This document shows positions 8,577 to 16,862 of a stretch of DNA of 64,000 bases, piece by piece (the first letter of the stretch is position 1; every line of letters starts with the position of its first letter). Under the pieces are notes generated by a model. That model had not been told where the DNA came from. It made no database searches and worked only from the letters and a program-made list of their open reading frames with translations. This stretch comes from Deinococcus cellulosilyticus NBRC 106333 = KACC 11606 (GTDB lineage Bacteria > Deinococcota > Deinococci > Deinococcales > Deinococcaceae): positions 62,001-126,000 of the forward strand of contig NZ_BJXB01000006.1 of NCBI RefSeq assembly GCF_007990775.1. Reading direction: 5' to 3'. A program made the position numbers and the translations under genes.

Positions 8577-9755
8577 AACAGGTGGAATCACCTGAAAAAC
8601 GCATTGCAACAGTTGCAGGATGAACAGCTTCTGCGCAGCCTGACCCCCACCAGACCCGGCAAACGTCCAGGCTGGATTGAACGGGCAGGCCAGCAGATGC
8701 TCGATCTGGCTTCCAATGATTATCTGGGGCTCTCCAGAGCAGCTTTCGTCCCAGATGATCCAGTGGTGGAAGACGCACTGCACTGCCATGCCAGTACTGC
8801 TTCCAGGCTGGTGGTGGGCAACCATCCCATCTACCCGCACCTTGAAACCCTGCTGTCGCAGCTCAAAGGCACAGAGGATGCAGTGGTTTTCGGGAGTGGA
8901 TATGCAGCCAACACAGGCACCCTGGCTGCACTGGTGTCCAGGCACGATGTGGTGTTCAGTGACCGCCTCAACCATGCCAGCCTGATCGATGGCATTCGGC
9001 TGAGTGGGGCCAGACTGGTGCGCTATCCCCACCGGGACATGGACTTTCTCGAAGAGGCCCTGAGAAGCACCTCCTGTCAGGGCAGACGCTGGATCATCAC
9101 GGATGCAGTTTTCAGCATGGATGGCACAGAGGCTCCCTTGCCGGAAGTGGTGCGATTGAAACAAGAGTACGGTGCCTACCTGATGCTGGACGAAGCCCAT
9201 TCTGCTGGGGTCTATGGGCCTAATGGGGCAGGGCTGGCCCATCATCATGGCCTGCACAGGCATGTGGACATCCTGATGGGCACCCTGGGAAAAGCCTACG
9301 GTGCCCACGGTGCCTACATTGCAGGAGACAGGGTGCTGATCCAGTACCTGATGCAAACGGCTCGCAGCTGGATGTTCACCACGGCCCTGCCTCCCAGTGT
9401 GATGGCAAGGGCTCATCTGAATGTGAAAGCCTCTCTGAACATGCAAATAGAACGGGAGCAGTTGCACCAGCATGCCCGAATGTTCAGAGAACACCTCAGG
9501 CAACATGGACTGGACACAGGGCAGTCCAGCAGCCAGATTGTCCCTCTGATCGTGGGTTCCAATGCACAGGCCGTTCAACTGGGTCAACTTTTGCAGCAGG
9601 CAGGCATTGCTGCCGTACCCATCCGACCTCCGACGGTTCCCAGAGGCACAGCCAGAATCCGGTTCTCACTCTCTGCTGCCCACACACCACAAGACCTCCA
9701 TTGGGCAGCAGAGACAGTGGTGCAGATGTGGACTGTCCTGAGGGGCAAAGCATGA
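8562..9755 (+). CDS. bioF: 8-amino-7-oxononanoate synthase
   Basis: PLP-dependent condensation of pimeloyl-ACP and alanine. Motifs: LASNDYLGLS, ASTASRLVVGNHPIY, VFGSGYAANTG, MLDEAHSAGVYGPNG, and GTLGKAYGAHGAYIAG holding the PLP lysine. The start at 8562 (MESLHNRWNHLKNAL) gives 397 residues and aligns with the BioF N-terminus. It has no ribosome site but TAACCT ends 8 nt upstream. An in-frame ATG at 8544 is less likely because it would lie upstream of that box. First gene of bioFHCDA; its stop overlaps the next start as ATGA. Confidence 0.93.
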   Translation: MESLHNRWNHLKNALQQLQDEQLLRSLTPTRPGKRPGWIERAGQQMLDLASNDYLGLSRAAFVPDDPVVEDALHCHASTASRLVVGNHPIYPHLETLLSQLKGTEDAVVFGSGYAANTGTLAALVSRHDVVFSDRLNHASLIDGIRLSGARLVRYPHRDMDFLEEALRSTSCQGRRWIITDAVFSMDGTEAPLPEVVRLKQEYGAYLMLDEAHSAGVYGPNGAGLAHHHGLHRHVDILMGTLGKAYGAHGAYIAGDRVLIQYLMQTARSWMFTTALPPSVMARAHLNVKASLNMQIEREQLHQHARMFREHLRQHGLDTGQSSSQIVPLIVGSNAQAVQLGQLLQQAGIAAVPIRPPTVPRGTARIRFSLSAAHTPQDLHWAAETVVQMWTVLRGKA

Positions 9756-10357
9756 TGTCCATCCTCTGGTTGCATGGCTGGTCTTTCACCCCAGAAGTGT
9801 GGAAACCCCTTCAGGACCTCCTGCCCGAATTTACACATCACCCCATTTCCTATCAGGGGTGCAAAACAGCACAGGAAATGCAGCAGAAGGTTTCAGACAC
9901 CATCAGGGACCTTGCGCCGGATCTGGTTGTCGCATGGTCCCTTGGGGCCACCCTTGCTCTGGGCTGTCCCTGGATTCCCAGACTGGTGGTGGTTGCAGGC
10001 ACACTGCGTTTTACCGATGTCTGGCCAGAACGGGTGCTGAACCAGATGATCCGGCAGCTCCATCAAGATCCTGAGCGTGTTCTCAATGCCTTCAGACAGC
10101 ACATTGGAGCTCCAGCACCGACCCGACAGGAACTCGATGCCTGGCCCACTGATACCCTGATCGCAGGCCTTGAAGTGCTGAGGGACACGGAGCAAACCCT
10201 TGAACCTCTCCCTGAACTGCTGTGGATTCATGGAGAGAAGGACCCACTGGTCAAACCTCCTGCGCACCTGTCCAGAACCGACATTCCAGAAGCAGGTCAC
10301 CTTCCCATGCTGACCCACCCTGAAATGCTTGCTTCCCTGATCATGAGGTTCAGATGA
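9752..10357 (+). CDS. bioH: Pimeloyl-ACP methyl ester esterase (BioH-like alpha/beta hydrolase)
   Basis: Removes the methyl ester that BioC places on the growing pimeloyl chain. The N-terminus ILWLHGWSFTPEVW is the oxyanion-hole region. The triad candidates are Ser63 (AWSLG, an A-for-G variant of GxSxG), Asp164 (GEKDPLV) and His183 (EAGHLPM). With 201 residues it is shorter than E. coli BioH (~256), suggesting a reduced cap domain. Starts inside the bioF stop (ATGA); a second ATG three bases on is possible. The operon position between bioF and bioC supports the role. A BioG-type esterase is the main alternative. Confidence 0.82.
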   Translation: MMSILWLHGWSFTPEVWKPLQDLLPEFTHHPISYQGCKTAQEMQQKVSDTIRDLAPDLVVAWSLGATLALGCPWIPRLVVVAGTLRFTDVWPERVLNQMIRQLHQDPERVLNAFRQHIGAPAPTRQELDAWPTDTLIAGLEVLRDTEQTLEPLPELLWIHGEKDPLVKPPAHLSRTDIPEAGHLPMLTHPEMLASLIMRFR

Positions 10358-11094
10358 ATGCCATCGAGGCTTTCTCTCGCCATGCCCACACCTATGAAGA
10401 CCACGCCACGGTTCAAAAGCGGGTGGCGCACAGGCTCCTGGAATGCCTGCCGTCTTCAGCCCAGATCAGGGAGATTCTGGAACTGGGTTGCGGAACAGGA
10501 CATTTCAGTGACCTTGTACTCCAGAAGCATCCCACAGCCCACATGACCCTGCTTGATCCTAGTGAAGCCATGCTGGAACAGGTGAGGCGCAGGCCATGGA
10601 GTTCACAGGTCAACCTGATTCAGACCTGTGCAGAGCAGTACCGTCCAGAAGGTCCTCAGGACCTGATTGTGAGCAGCTCTGCTGCGCAGTGGTTTTCCCA
10701 TCCGATCAAGGACCTCAAACGTTACCAGCAGTTTCTCAGGCCAGGAGGAACACTGGCGTTTTCCGTTTATGTTGAGGGCACACTGCAAGAATGGAACGAA
10801 TGCGTCAGGGAAAGCTGCAAGAGGCATGGTCTGGCGGCTCCAGCACATCAGGGACTTCTCAGCATTGCTCGGTGGCAGAACTGGTCAGATCTGAGGTGCT
10901 TCACAGAAACCCATACCCTGTTGTACCCAGATGCATTTCAAGCACTGAAGGCCATTCAACGCACAGGAGCGGCAGGCTCAGATGTTCAGCTGCCAGCCCA
11001 CGTCATGCGCGAAGCCATCCGCATTTACGGCTCCCGTTACCCTGAAGGGGTTCCAGTCACCTATCAGGTGTTTTATGGAAAGGTTCAAAAATGA
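10354..11094 (+). CDS. bioC: Malonyl-ACP O-methyltransferase
   Basis: Methylates malonyl-ACP so that fatty-acid synthase elongates it to pimeloyl-ACP methyl ester. The N-terminus has the BioC signature FSRHAHTYEDHATVQKRVA, and the SAM loop LELGCGTGHF is near residues 42-51. SSAAQWF matches the BioC post-III motif. The length is 246. It overlaps bioH by ATGA and bioD by the same arrangement, so translation is coupled through the operon. Confidence 0.93.
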   Translation: MNAIEAFSRHAHTYEDHATVQKRVAHRLLECLPSSAQIREILELGCGTGHFSDLVLQKHPTAHMTLLDPSEAMLEQVRRRPWSSQVNLIQTCAEQYRPEGPQDLIVSSSAAQWFSHPIKDLKRYQQFLRPGGTLAFSVYVEGTLQEWNECVRESCKRHGLAAPAHQGLLSIARWQNWSDLRCFTETHTLLYPDAFQALKAIQRTGAAGSDVQLPAHVMREAIRIYGSRYPEGVPVTYQVFYGKVQK

Positions 11095-11684
11095 AAGGTT
11101 ATTTTGTCACGGGAACAGACACAGGAATTGGAAAAACGGTGGTCAGTGCCGCACTGTGCCTGAAATTGCAGGCCAGTTATTTCAAGCCCATCCAGACCGG
11201 ACCAGATTCGGACACAGGCACTGTGCAGGCCCTCAGTGGAGCCTTTGCTTTTCCCCCTGTCCATCACTTCCCTGATCCACTGTCTCCACATGCTGCAGCA
11301 CGCAATGCAGGAGCTTCGATTGACCCCAGCGGCATTCAGGTGCCCTCTCGGAGACCTCTGGTGGTGGAGGGAGCAGGAGGGGTCATGGTCCCCCTGAACG
11401 ACAGGCACCTGATGCTCGACCTGATCCAGCAGATCGGGCTTCCGGTGGTGGTGGTGGCTTCCACCCGACTGGGCACCATCAACCACACTTTGCTGACCCT
11501 GCAGGCCCTCAGAATGGTTGGATGTCAGGTGCATGGGGTGGTGCATGTGGGAGAGCCAGACCCCATCAGTCTGGAAGCGATAGAACACCATGGAAAGAAA
11601 AAGGTGCTGTTCCAGATGCCCTGGCTGCCAGAGGTGACCCCGCAGGCCCTGCAAAAAATTGCAGGAGAGATGCATGGCTTCTGA
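11091..11684 (+). CDS. bioD: Dethiobiotin synthetase
   Basis: ATP-dependent carboxylation of 7,8-diaminononanoate to form the ureido ring. The P-loop GTDTGIGKT is at residues 8-16. FKPIQTGPDSDT and the VEGAGGVMVPL motif are typical of BioD. 197 residues, slightly short for the family. ATGA overlap with bioC; its end overlaps the bioA start by 11 nt. Confidence 0.95.
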   Translation: MKGYFVTGTDTGIGKTVVSAALCLKLQASYFKPIQTGPDSDTGTVQALSGAFAFPPVHHFPDPLSPHAAARNAGASIDPSGIQVPSRRPLVVEGAGGVMVPLNDRHLMLDLIQQIGLPVVVVASTRLGTINHTLLTLQALRMVGCQVHGVVHVGEPDPISLEAIEHHGKKKVLFQMPWLPEVTPQALQKIAGEMHGF

Positions 11685-12915
11685 ATTCATCTGGCCCCCC
11701 TTCACCCAGACCCGCACGGCACCGGAGTCCATCAGGATCATGCGCGGAGAAGGGGCTGTGCTGTATCCCGAGGAGGGACCACCCCTCCTGGACCTGATTT
11801 CGTCCTGGTGGGTGAATTTGCATGGTCATGCTCACCCTCACATTGCACAGGCCATTGCAGAGCAGGCACGCACCCTGGAACATGTGATTTTTGCCGGGTT
11901 CTCCCATGCTCCTGCCGAAAAGCTGGCAGAAAGGCTCTGCAGCCTCACTGGCCTGGACCGCATGTTTTTTTCCGACAACGGGTCCACCAGTGTGGAAGTC
12001 GCCCTCAAGATGGCCCTGCAGTTCTTCCAGAACGCAGGTGTTCCCAGAAAGAGGCTGCTGGCCCTGGAAGGCGGATACCACGGAGACACCTTCGGGGCGA
12101 TGGCGGTCGGGCACAGCTCTGGATTTTACGGGCCTTTCCAGCACCTGCTTTTTGAGGTGGATGTGATGCCTTTCCCACATGACCCCGATCACACCCTGCA
12201 ATGGCTCCAGACGTATCTGCAAGAGCACGGAGACCACCTGGCAGCAGTGATTCTGGAACCCCTGGTGCAAGGAGCTTCAGGGATGCGCATGTACCCTCCC
12301 ACCTTTCTGGAGGTGGTCTGTGATCAGGTCCATCAGGCCGGATGTCTGGTGATCCTGGATGAGGTGATGACCGGGTTCTACCGCACTGGAACGCTCTTTG
12401 CTTTTCAGCACACAGAAATTCTTCCCGATTTCCTGTGCCTCTCCAAAGGCATCACCGGAGGTTTCATGCCCATGGGTGCGACCCTCACCATCGAGCAGGT
12501 GTTCAGGCAATTTGAAGGGGAAAGCTTCCAGATGGCTTTTGCACACGGGCACTCCTACACTGCCAACCCACTGTCCTGTGCAGCGGCCCTGGCCTCCCTG
12601 GACCTGCTGACCTCTGCAGAAACCCTGGTGAACATCAGGCGCATCGAGCAGCAGCACCATGGTTTTTTGCAGACTTTGCAGCAACGCCCTGGCATGATGA
12701 ACCCCAGAGTGCAGGGCACCATTCTGGCTTTCGAATGGCAGGGGTCAGGTGCTTATGGCTCCCAGAGCAGCCTGAACCTGAGGCAAGCTTTTCTGGAGGA
12801 AGGTCTGCTGTTGCGCCCTCTGGGAAACACCATCTACTTGCTGCCCCCTTACTGCATCACCCCAGAGCAGCTGGAGAGGGCATACCAGAGCATCCTTGAA
12901 ACCCTGACCACATGA
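11674..12915 (+). CDS. bioA: Adenosylmethionine-8-amino-7-oxononanoate aminotransferase
   Basis: PLP transaminase making 7,8-diaminononanoate. The start at 11674 (MASEFIWPPFTQ) carries the BioA WPPFTQ motif and is preceded by GGAGAG. Motifs: FSDNGSTSVEVALKMA, GGYHGDTFGAMAVG, VILDEVMTGFYRTG and LSKGITGGFMPMGA with the PLP lysine. 413 residues. Last gene of the operon. bioB, the final step, is absent here. Converges on the ABC ATPase. Confidence 0.94.
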   Translation: MASEFIWPPFTQTRTAPESIRIMRGEGAVLYPEEGPPLLDLISSWWVNLHGHAHPHIAQAIAEQARTLEHVIFAGFSHAPAEKLAERLCSLTGLDRMFFSDNGSTSVEVALKMALQFFQNAGVPRKRLLALEGGYHGDTFGAMAVGHSSGFYGPFQHLLFEVDVMPFPHDPDHTLQWLQTYLQEHGDHLAAVILEPLVQGASGMRMYPPTFLEVVCDQVHQAGCLVILDEVMTGFYRTGTLFAFQHTEILPDFLCLSKGITGGFMPMGATLTIEQVFRQFEGESFQMAFAHGHSYTANPLSCAAALASLDLLTSAETLVNIRRIEQQHHGFLQTLQQRPGMMNPRVQGTILAFEWQGSGAYGSQSSLNLRQAFLEEGLLLRPLGNTIYLLPPYCITPEQLERAYQSILETLTT

Positions 12916-12918
12916 AAA

Positions 12919-12945
12919 ATTGCCCTGCATCATCTGCAGGGCAAT
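12919..12945 (-). terminator. Terminator of the ABC ATPase gene
   Basis: ATTGCCCTGCA (12919-12929) pairs with TGCAGGGCAAT (12935-12945). The A-run at 12915-12919 becomes a T-run on the minus strand, so it mainly stops leftward transcription. The plus side lacks a T tail. Confidence 0.75.
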
Positions 12946-12958
12946 CAGGGGTTCAGCT

Positions 12959-14635
12959 TCAGTCCTGATCAGGATTCTGGACGGGTTTGTTCAGGCTTGA
13001 CCCCGCAACTGCACCACCACTGTCCCGGTCCACTTCAGGAGCACTGGAGTTGGGGCTGCCCGAAGGCACCGCAGCACTTCCCTGCAAGCCCTGATCTGGA
13101 ATGGGAGGGGCGTTCCTGACCCCGGCCATCATCAGGCCGAGCTGCTCCTGGGTGGCTTTCTCGGCGTCCACCTCGCCCACGATTTCCCCTTCAAACATCA
13201 CCAGAATGCGGTCTGAGAGGTTCATGACCTCGGTGAGGTCTGCACTGACCAGCAGCACCGCCAGGCCCTGGTCCCTGGCCGCCACAATCTGCTTGTGGAT
13301 GAACTCAATGGCCCCAATGTCCACCCCACGGGTCGGCTGACTGGCAATCAGGATTTTCGGGCTCTTGGCCATCTCACGGGCCACAATGATCTTCTGGGCA
13401 TTCCCCCCGGAGTACTGGCTCGCCAGCAGGCTGGTGCTTCTGGGACGCACATCGAACTTGTCACTGCGCTCACGGGCCACCTGCTCGATCTTTTCGAGGT
13501 CCAGCAGACCCAGGAACCCGGCGAAGGGTGCACGGGTGTGCTGCCCCAGAATCATGTTCTCGGCGGTGGTCATGTCCACCACCAGACCCCGCTCGTTGCG
13601 GTCCTCTGGAATGTGTGAGACCCCGGCAAGGCTGACCCTGGCGGCATTGGCCCGGGGAAGGTCCTTGCCCTGGTACAGGATGCGCCCACCATTGATGTGC
13701 ATCAGGCCCGTGATGGCCTCCACAAGCTGGCTCTGGCCGTTCCCCTCGATCCCGGCAATGCCCACAATCTCACCGGCCCGCACCGAGAAGCTCACGTTGT
13801 TCACGATGGGCTTTTTATGGCCTCCCTGCACAACAACATTTTGCAGTTCCAGAGCGATCTCTTTGGGCTGTGGTGGGGCTTTCTCCACACTGAGCACCAC
13901 GTCACGGCCCACCATCATGCGGGCGATTTTGATTTCGGTGGCGTCACTCGCATCGATGGACCCGATCATCTTGCCGTCACGGATCACGCTGATCTCATCG
14001 CAGAGTTCCAGAACCTCGTGCAATTTGTGGGAAATGAAAATCACGCTGTTTCCTTGCGCAATGTAATTGTTCTTCAGGAAGGAGAACAGTTCACGTGTCT
14101 CATTGGGGGTCAGAACTGCAGTGGGTTCGTCCAGAATCAGGATTTTGGCCCCACGGTACAGGGTTTTTAAGATCTCCACCTTCTGTTGCAGGCCGACAGG
14201 GAGGTCTTCAATCTTTGCATCTGGATTCAGATCAAATTTGAACTGGTCAATCAGCTCCTTGACCCGCTTGCGTGCAGCTCCGTAGTTGATGCTGGTGCCC
14301 TGGGTGGGTTCCATCCCCAGAATCACATTCTCGGTCACGGTGAGGGGTTCCACCAGCATGAAGTGCTGGTGCACCATCCCGATGCCCTGCGCAATGGCGT
14401 CCTTGGGGTCATGGAAATGCACCTGCTGGCCATTCACCCAGATTTCGCCACTGGTGGGGGGCTGCATCCCGTAAAGGATCTTCATGAGGGTGCTTTTCCC
14501 CGCGCCGTTTTCACCCACCAGCGCATGAATGCTGCCCCACTTCACCTTGAGGTTGATGTTGTCATTGGCCAGCACCAGGGGAAAGCGTTTGGTGATGCCC
14601 CTGAGCTCGATGGCAGTTGGTTTGGCCTGCGTCAT
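12959..14635 (-). CDS. Nucleoside/simple-sugar-type ABC transporter, double ATP-binding subunit
   Basis: 558 residues with two ABC cassettes in tandem, like RbsA and the BMP-linked nucleoside importers. The first has an intact Walker A (GENGAGKST) and LILDEPTAVLTP. The second has a degenerate Walker A (GIEGNGQSQ), signature YSGGNAQK and ASQPTRGVDIGAIEF, as is usual for this family. The C-terminal ~50 residues are a Pro/Ser/Gly tail. A TAGTAT box ends 6 nt before the ATG, so it is probably leaderless. Permeases are not adjacent; the BMP-family binding protein at 16863-17969 is a plausible partner. Confidence 0.9.
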   Translation of the reverse strand: MTQAKPTAIELRGITKRFPLVLANDNINLKVKWGSIHALVGENGAGKSTLMKILYGMQPPTSGEIWVNGQQVHFHDPKDAIAQGIGMVHQHFMLVEPLTVTENVILGMEPTQGTSINYGAARKRVKELIDQFKFDLNPDAKIEDLPVGLQQKVEILKTLYRGAKILILDEPTAVLTPNETRELFSFLKNNYIAQGNSVIFISHKLHEVLELCDEISVIRDGKMIGSIDASDATEIKIARMMVGRDVVLSVEKAPPQPKEIALELQNVVVQGGHKKPIVNNVSFSVRAGEIVGIAGIEGNGQSQLVEAITGLMHINGGRILYQGKDLPRANAARVSLAGVSHIPEDRNERGLVVDMTTAENMILGQHTRAPFAGFLGLLDLEKIEQVARERSDKFDVRPRSTSLLASQYSGGNAQKIIVAREMAKSPKILIASQPTRGVDIGAIEFIHKQIVAARDQGLAVLLVSADLTEVMNLSDRILVMFEGEIVGEVDAEKATQEQLGLMMAGVRNAPPIPDQGLQGSAAVPSGSPNSSAPEVDRDSGGAVAGSSLNKPVQNPDQD

Positions 14636-14978
14636 GGGCCCATACTACTGCCTTTTGATGGGTCTAGACAAGGAACAATGCGAACAATGGCAGAAGGCCA
14701 AAGGCAGAAAGCAGAAGGCCAAAACGTGTTGACTGCAGTCTTCTATTGGGTCACAGCTTCCATCACCAACACACAGCATTGCTCCAGGTGATGACGCTGC
14801 ATAACAAACGGCCCTTTTCGATTCATGCTGCCCTGGATGTCCTCTGTCAGTATCAGGAGCAGGCAAAAGCCAGAGCAAAAGCTCAAGCGGCCTTCTGCCT
14901 TCTGCCTTTGGCCTTCTGCTTTTTCACGCCCCTTTGACGCCATTCCCGCTAAACTGAAATCATCCTGAGGGGGAACAC
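14636..14978. repeat. Intergenic region with 31-bp near-perfect inverted repeats (GCAGAAGGC family)
   Basis: A 31-nt unit built from GCAGAAGGC-like steps at 14690-14720 recurs inverted at 14889-14919 with one mismatch, enclosing a 230-bp interval. It lies between two divergent genes, just upstream of the ABC ATPase -10 (14642-14647). A third, shorter copy is at 39394-39423. No transposase or convincing ORF lies inside, so it looks like a miniature or degenerate mobile element, or a large hairpin-forming repeat. Confidence 0.65.
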
Positions 14979-15830
14979 ATGAAAATCATGCTGATCGATG
15001 AGCCACTGCTGAAGTCCGTGCTGACCCTGGCCACCCTGATTGAAGCGCGGGATTCCTACACTGGAGGTCACACCTGGAGGGTGAGCCAGTACGCGGTGAA
15101 ACTGGCCCAGGCCCTCAACCTGAGCCATGACGAGGTGTTCCTGATTGCCCTCGGTGGGATGATTCACGATCTGGGCAAGATTGCCATTCCCGATGCCATC
15201 CTCAACAAACCCGACAAACTCACGGACGAGGAATTCATGAAGATGCGTCAGCATCCGGTGGTGGGGGTCAGTTCCATGTCCGACCACCCGCTGGCAGACC
15301 TTGTGCGCCCCATGATTGAAGAGCACCACGAGCGTCATGATGGCACGGGCTACCCTCACGGCAAAAGGGGAGAGGACACCCACCTTTACGCCAGAATTGT
15401 GGCCATTGCGGACGCTTTTGATGCCATGACCAGTTCCCGGCCTTACCGCAAAGGGATGGGCATGGAAAAAGCCCTCTCCATTCTGGATGCAGGAACGGGA
15501 ACCCAGTTCGATCCTGAGCTCACCCCCATCTTCACGGGACTGGGGCACAAAGGCACCCTGGACCACATCCTGGGTCACAGTGCAGAGGGCCGCCTGATGG
15601 TGGACTGCCCTGCCTGTGGTCCGACCCTGGCCCTGTCCAGAAACGACAGGGATGGGGACGTGGTCTGCTGCCCCAATTGCACCGGGAAGTACCGCATTCA
15701 CCGCAGGGGAGACCATTATGAGGCTGAATTCACAGGCATCCTTGATCCTGGAATGACACCCAAACCAGACCTGGAGCAGGTGCAGGACTTCCTGAAAGAC
15801 GTTCCGAAAGCCGTGTGGATTCCAGGGTGA
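14979..15830 (+). CDS. HD-GYP domain protein with C-terminal zinc ribbon
   Basis: 283 residues. The HD-GYP core (~5-180) has TGGHTWRVS, the metal motif MIHDLGKI, HHERHDGTGYPHG (the GYP signature) and ADAFDAMTSSRPYR, all expected of c-di-GMP-type phosphodiesterases. The C-terminal ~75 residues contain two CxxC pairs (CPACG and CPNC), a predicted zinc ribbon not usual in HD-GYP proteins. No receiver or signal segment. GAGGGGG precedes the ATG. Its stop is 3 nt from the convergent LysR gene. Confidence 0.85.
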   Translation: MKIMLIDEPLLKSVLTLATLIEARDSYTGGHTWRVSQYAVKLAQALNLSHDEVFLIALGGMIHDLGKIAIPDAILNKPDKLTDEEFMKMRQHPVVGVSSMSDHPLADLVRPMIEEHHERHDGTGYPHGKRGEDTHLYARIVAIADAFDAMTSSRPYRKGMGMEKALSILDAGTGTQFDPELTPIFTGLGHKGTLDHILGHSAEGRLMVDCPACGPTLALSRNDRDGDVVCCPNCTGKYRIHRRGDHYEAEFTGILDPGMTPKPDLEQVQDFLKDVPKAVWIPG

Positions 15831-15833
15831 TTT

Positions 15834-16757
15834 TCAGGAGGGATTCACAGGGGTCTGCTGCACGTCCAGGTCAGGAAGGCCACTGGCTGGAAGCAGCTTT
15901 TTGAGCTGCTGGATGAAATACCGCACTGCAGGAATGCGCAACCCCCCAGGGCGCACAGCCAGACAGATCTCACGGTTGAGGGGTTCTTGCAGGGGCAGGA
16001 TCTCGGCACCATGAGGAACATAATCCAGGGTCAGTCTGGGAGCCAGACACATCCCCAGGTTCTGGGCCACCAGATTGTACATGGTGAAGTCATCTTGCAC
16101 CCGGATGATTTCGGGCGGATTCAGCTGGTGCTTTTTCAGGTATCCAGCAATGCGCTCGGCACAGTCGCCTTCTTTCCAGACCATCAGGGGTTGCCGGGTC
16201 AGGTCCTGCAGGGTGACCACCTCCCTCTGGATGCTGCCTGCAGGAACCAGCGCATCATAGGGGTCATCCAGCAACTTCCAGCTCAGGTGGTTTTCGGTCC
16301 TGGCCTGGGGAACGAAAGCCAGATCGGCCCGTCCATCATCAAGGGGTTGCAGCAGGTGGGGAACATCACAGATCTGGCTCTCGATCAGCTGGATGTGAAG
16401 GCCAGGGTGGTCCTGTCGCACCCGCTGCATGATTCTGGGCACAACGTGACTGGCGATGCTGCGGAACGTGGAGATGTTCAGGGTGCCTTCGATTTTGCCC
16501 TGCAGCAGGACCACTTCCTCTTCGATGCTGCTGATGGCCCGCAGGGCCGTGCGGGCATGCACCACCACCTGTTCTCCGGCAGAGGTCAGGCGGGCTCCAG
16601 CCCTGCCACGTAAGAGCAGGCTGACATTCAGGTGTTTTTCCAGAGCAGTGATGGACTCACTCACTGAAGATTGTGATAGCCCCAGTTGCATGGCAGCTTC
16701 TGAAAAACTGCCGGTGTCTGCCACGGCAAGCAGGGCCCTGAGCTGGGACAGTTTCAT
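15834..16757 (-). CDS. LysR-family transcriptional regulator
   Basis: 307 residues. The N-terminal winged HTH (LSQLRALLAVADTGSFSEAA, LGLSQSSVSESITALEKHL) and the effector-binding domain from ~90 fit the family. The effector is not predictable. A TAAAAT box (16764-16769) ends 6 nt before the ATG without a ribosome site. It is head-to-head with nothing, and neighbours do not point to a target. Confidence 0.9.
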   Translation of the reverse strand: MKLSQLRALLAVADTGSFSEAAMQLGLSQSSVSESITALEKHLNVSLLLRGRAGARLTSAGEQVVVHARTALRAISSIEEEVVLLQGKIEGTLNISTFRSIASHVVPRIMQRVRQDHPGLHIQLIESQICDVPHLLQPLDDGRADLAFVPQARTENHLSWKLLDDPYDALVPAGSIQREVVTLQDLTRQPLMVWKEGDCAERIAGYLKKHQLNPPEIIRVQDDFTMYNLVAQNLGMCLAPRLTLDYVPHGAEILPLQEPLNREICLAVRPGGLRIPAVRYFIQQLKKLLPASGLPDLDVQQTPVNPS

Positions 16758-16824
16758 GGGTTCATTTTAGGGATTTCAGGGTGCCTGCTGGTCTGAACAG
16801 CAAGACAGCTTTCTGAGAAAAAAA

Positions 16825-16844
16825 CACCCTCCCGGAGGAGGGTG
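16825..16844 (-). terminator. Terminator of the BMP-family gene
   Basis: CACCCTCC (16825-16832) pairs with GGAGGGTG (16837-16844). Seven A residues at 16818-16824 give a T-run on the minus strand. Confidence 0.85.
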
Positions 16845-16862
16845 CTTCTGATGCAACCAGGT

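Noticed and set aside
14743..14943. Coding capacity of the GCAGAAGGC repeats (peptides with AEGQRQKAEG pattern)
   Set aside because: The peptide pattern follows directly from the DNA repeat; no start signals or conserved protein.
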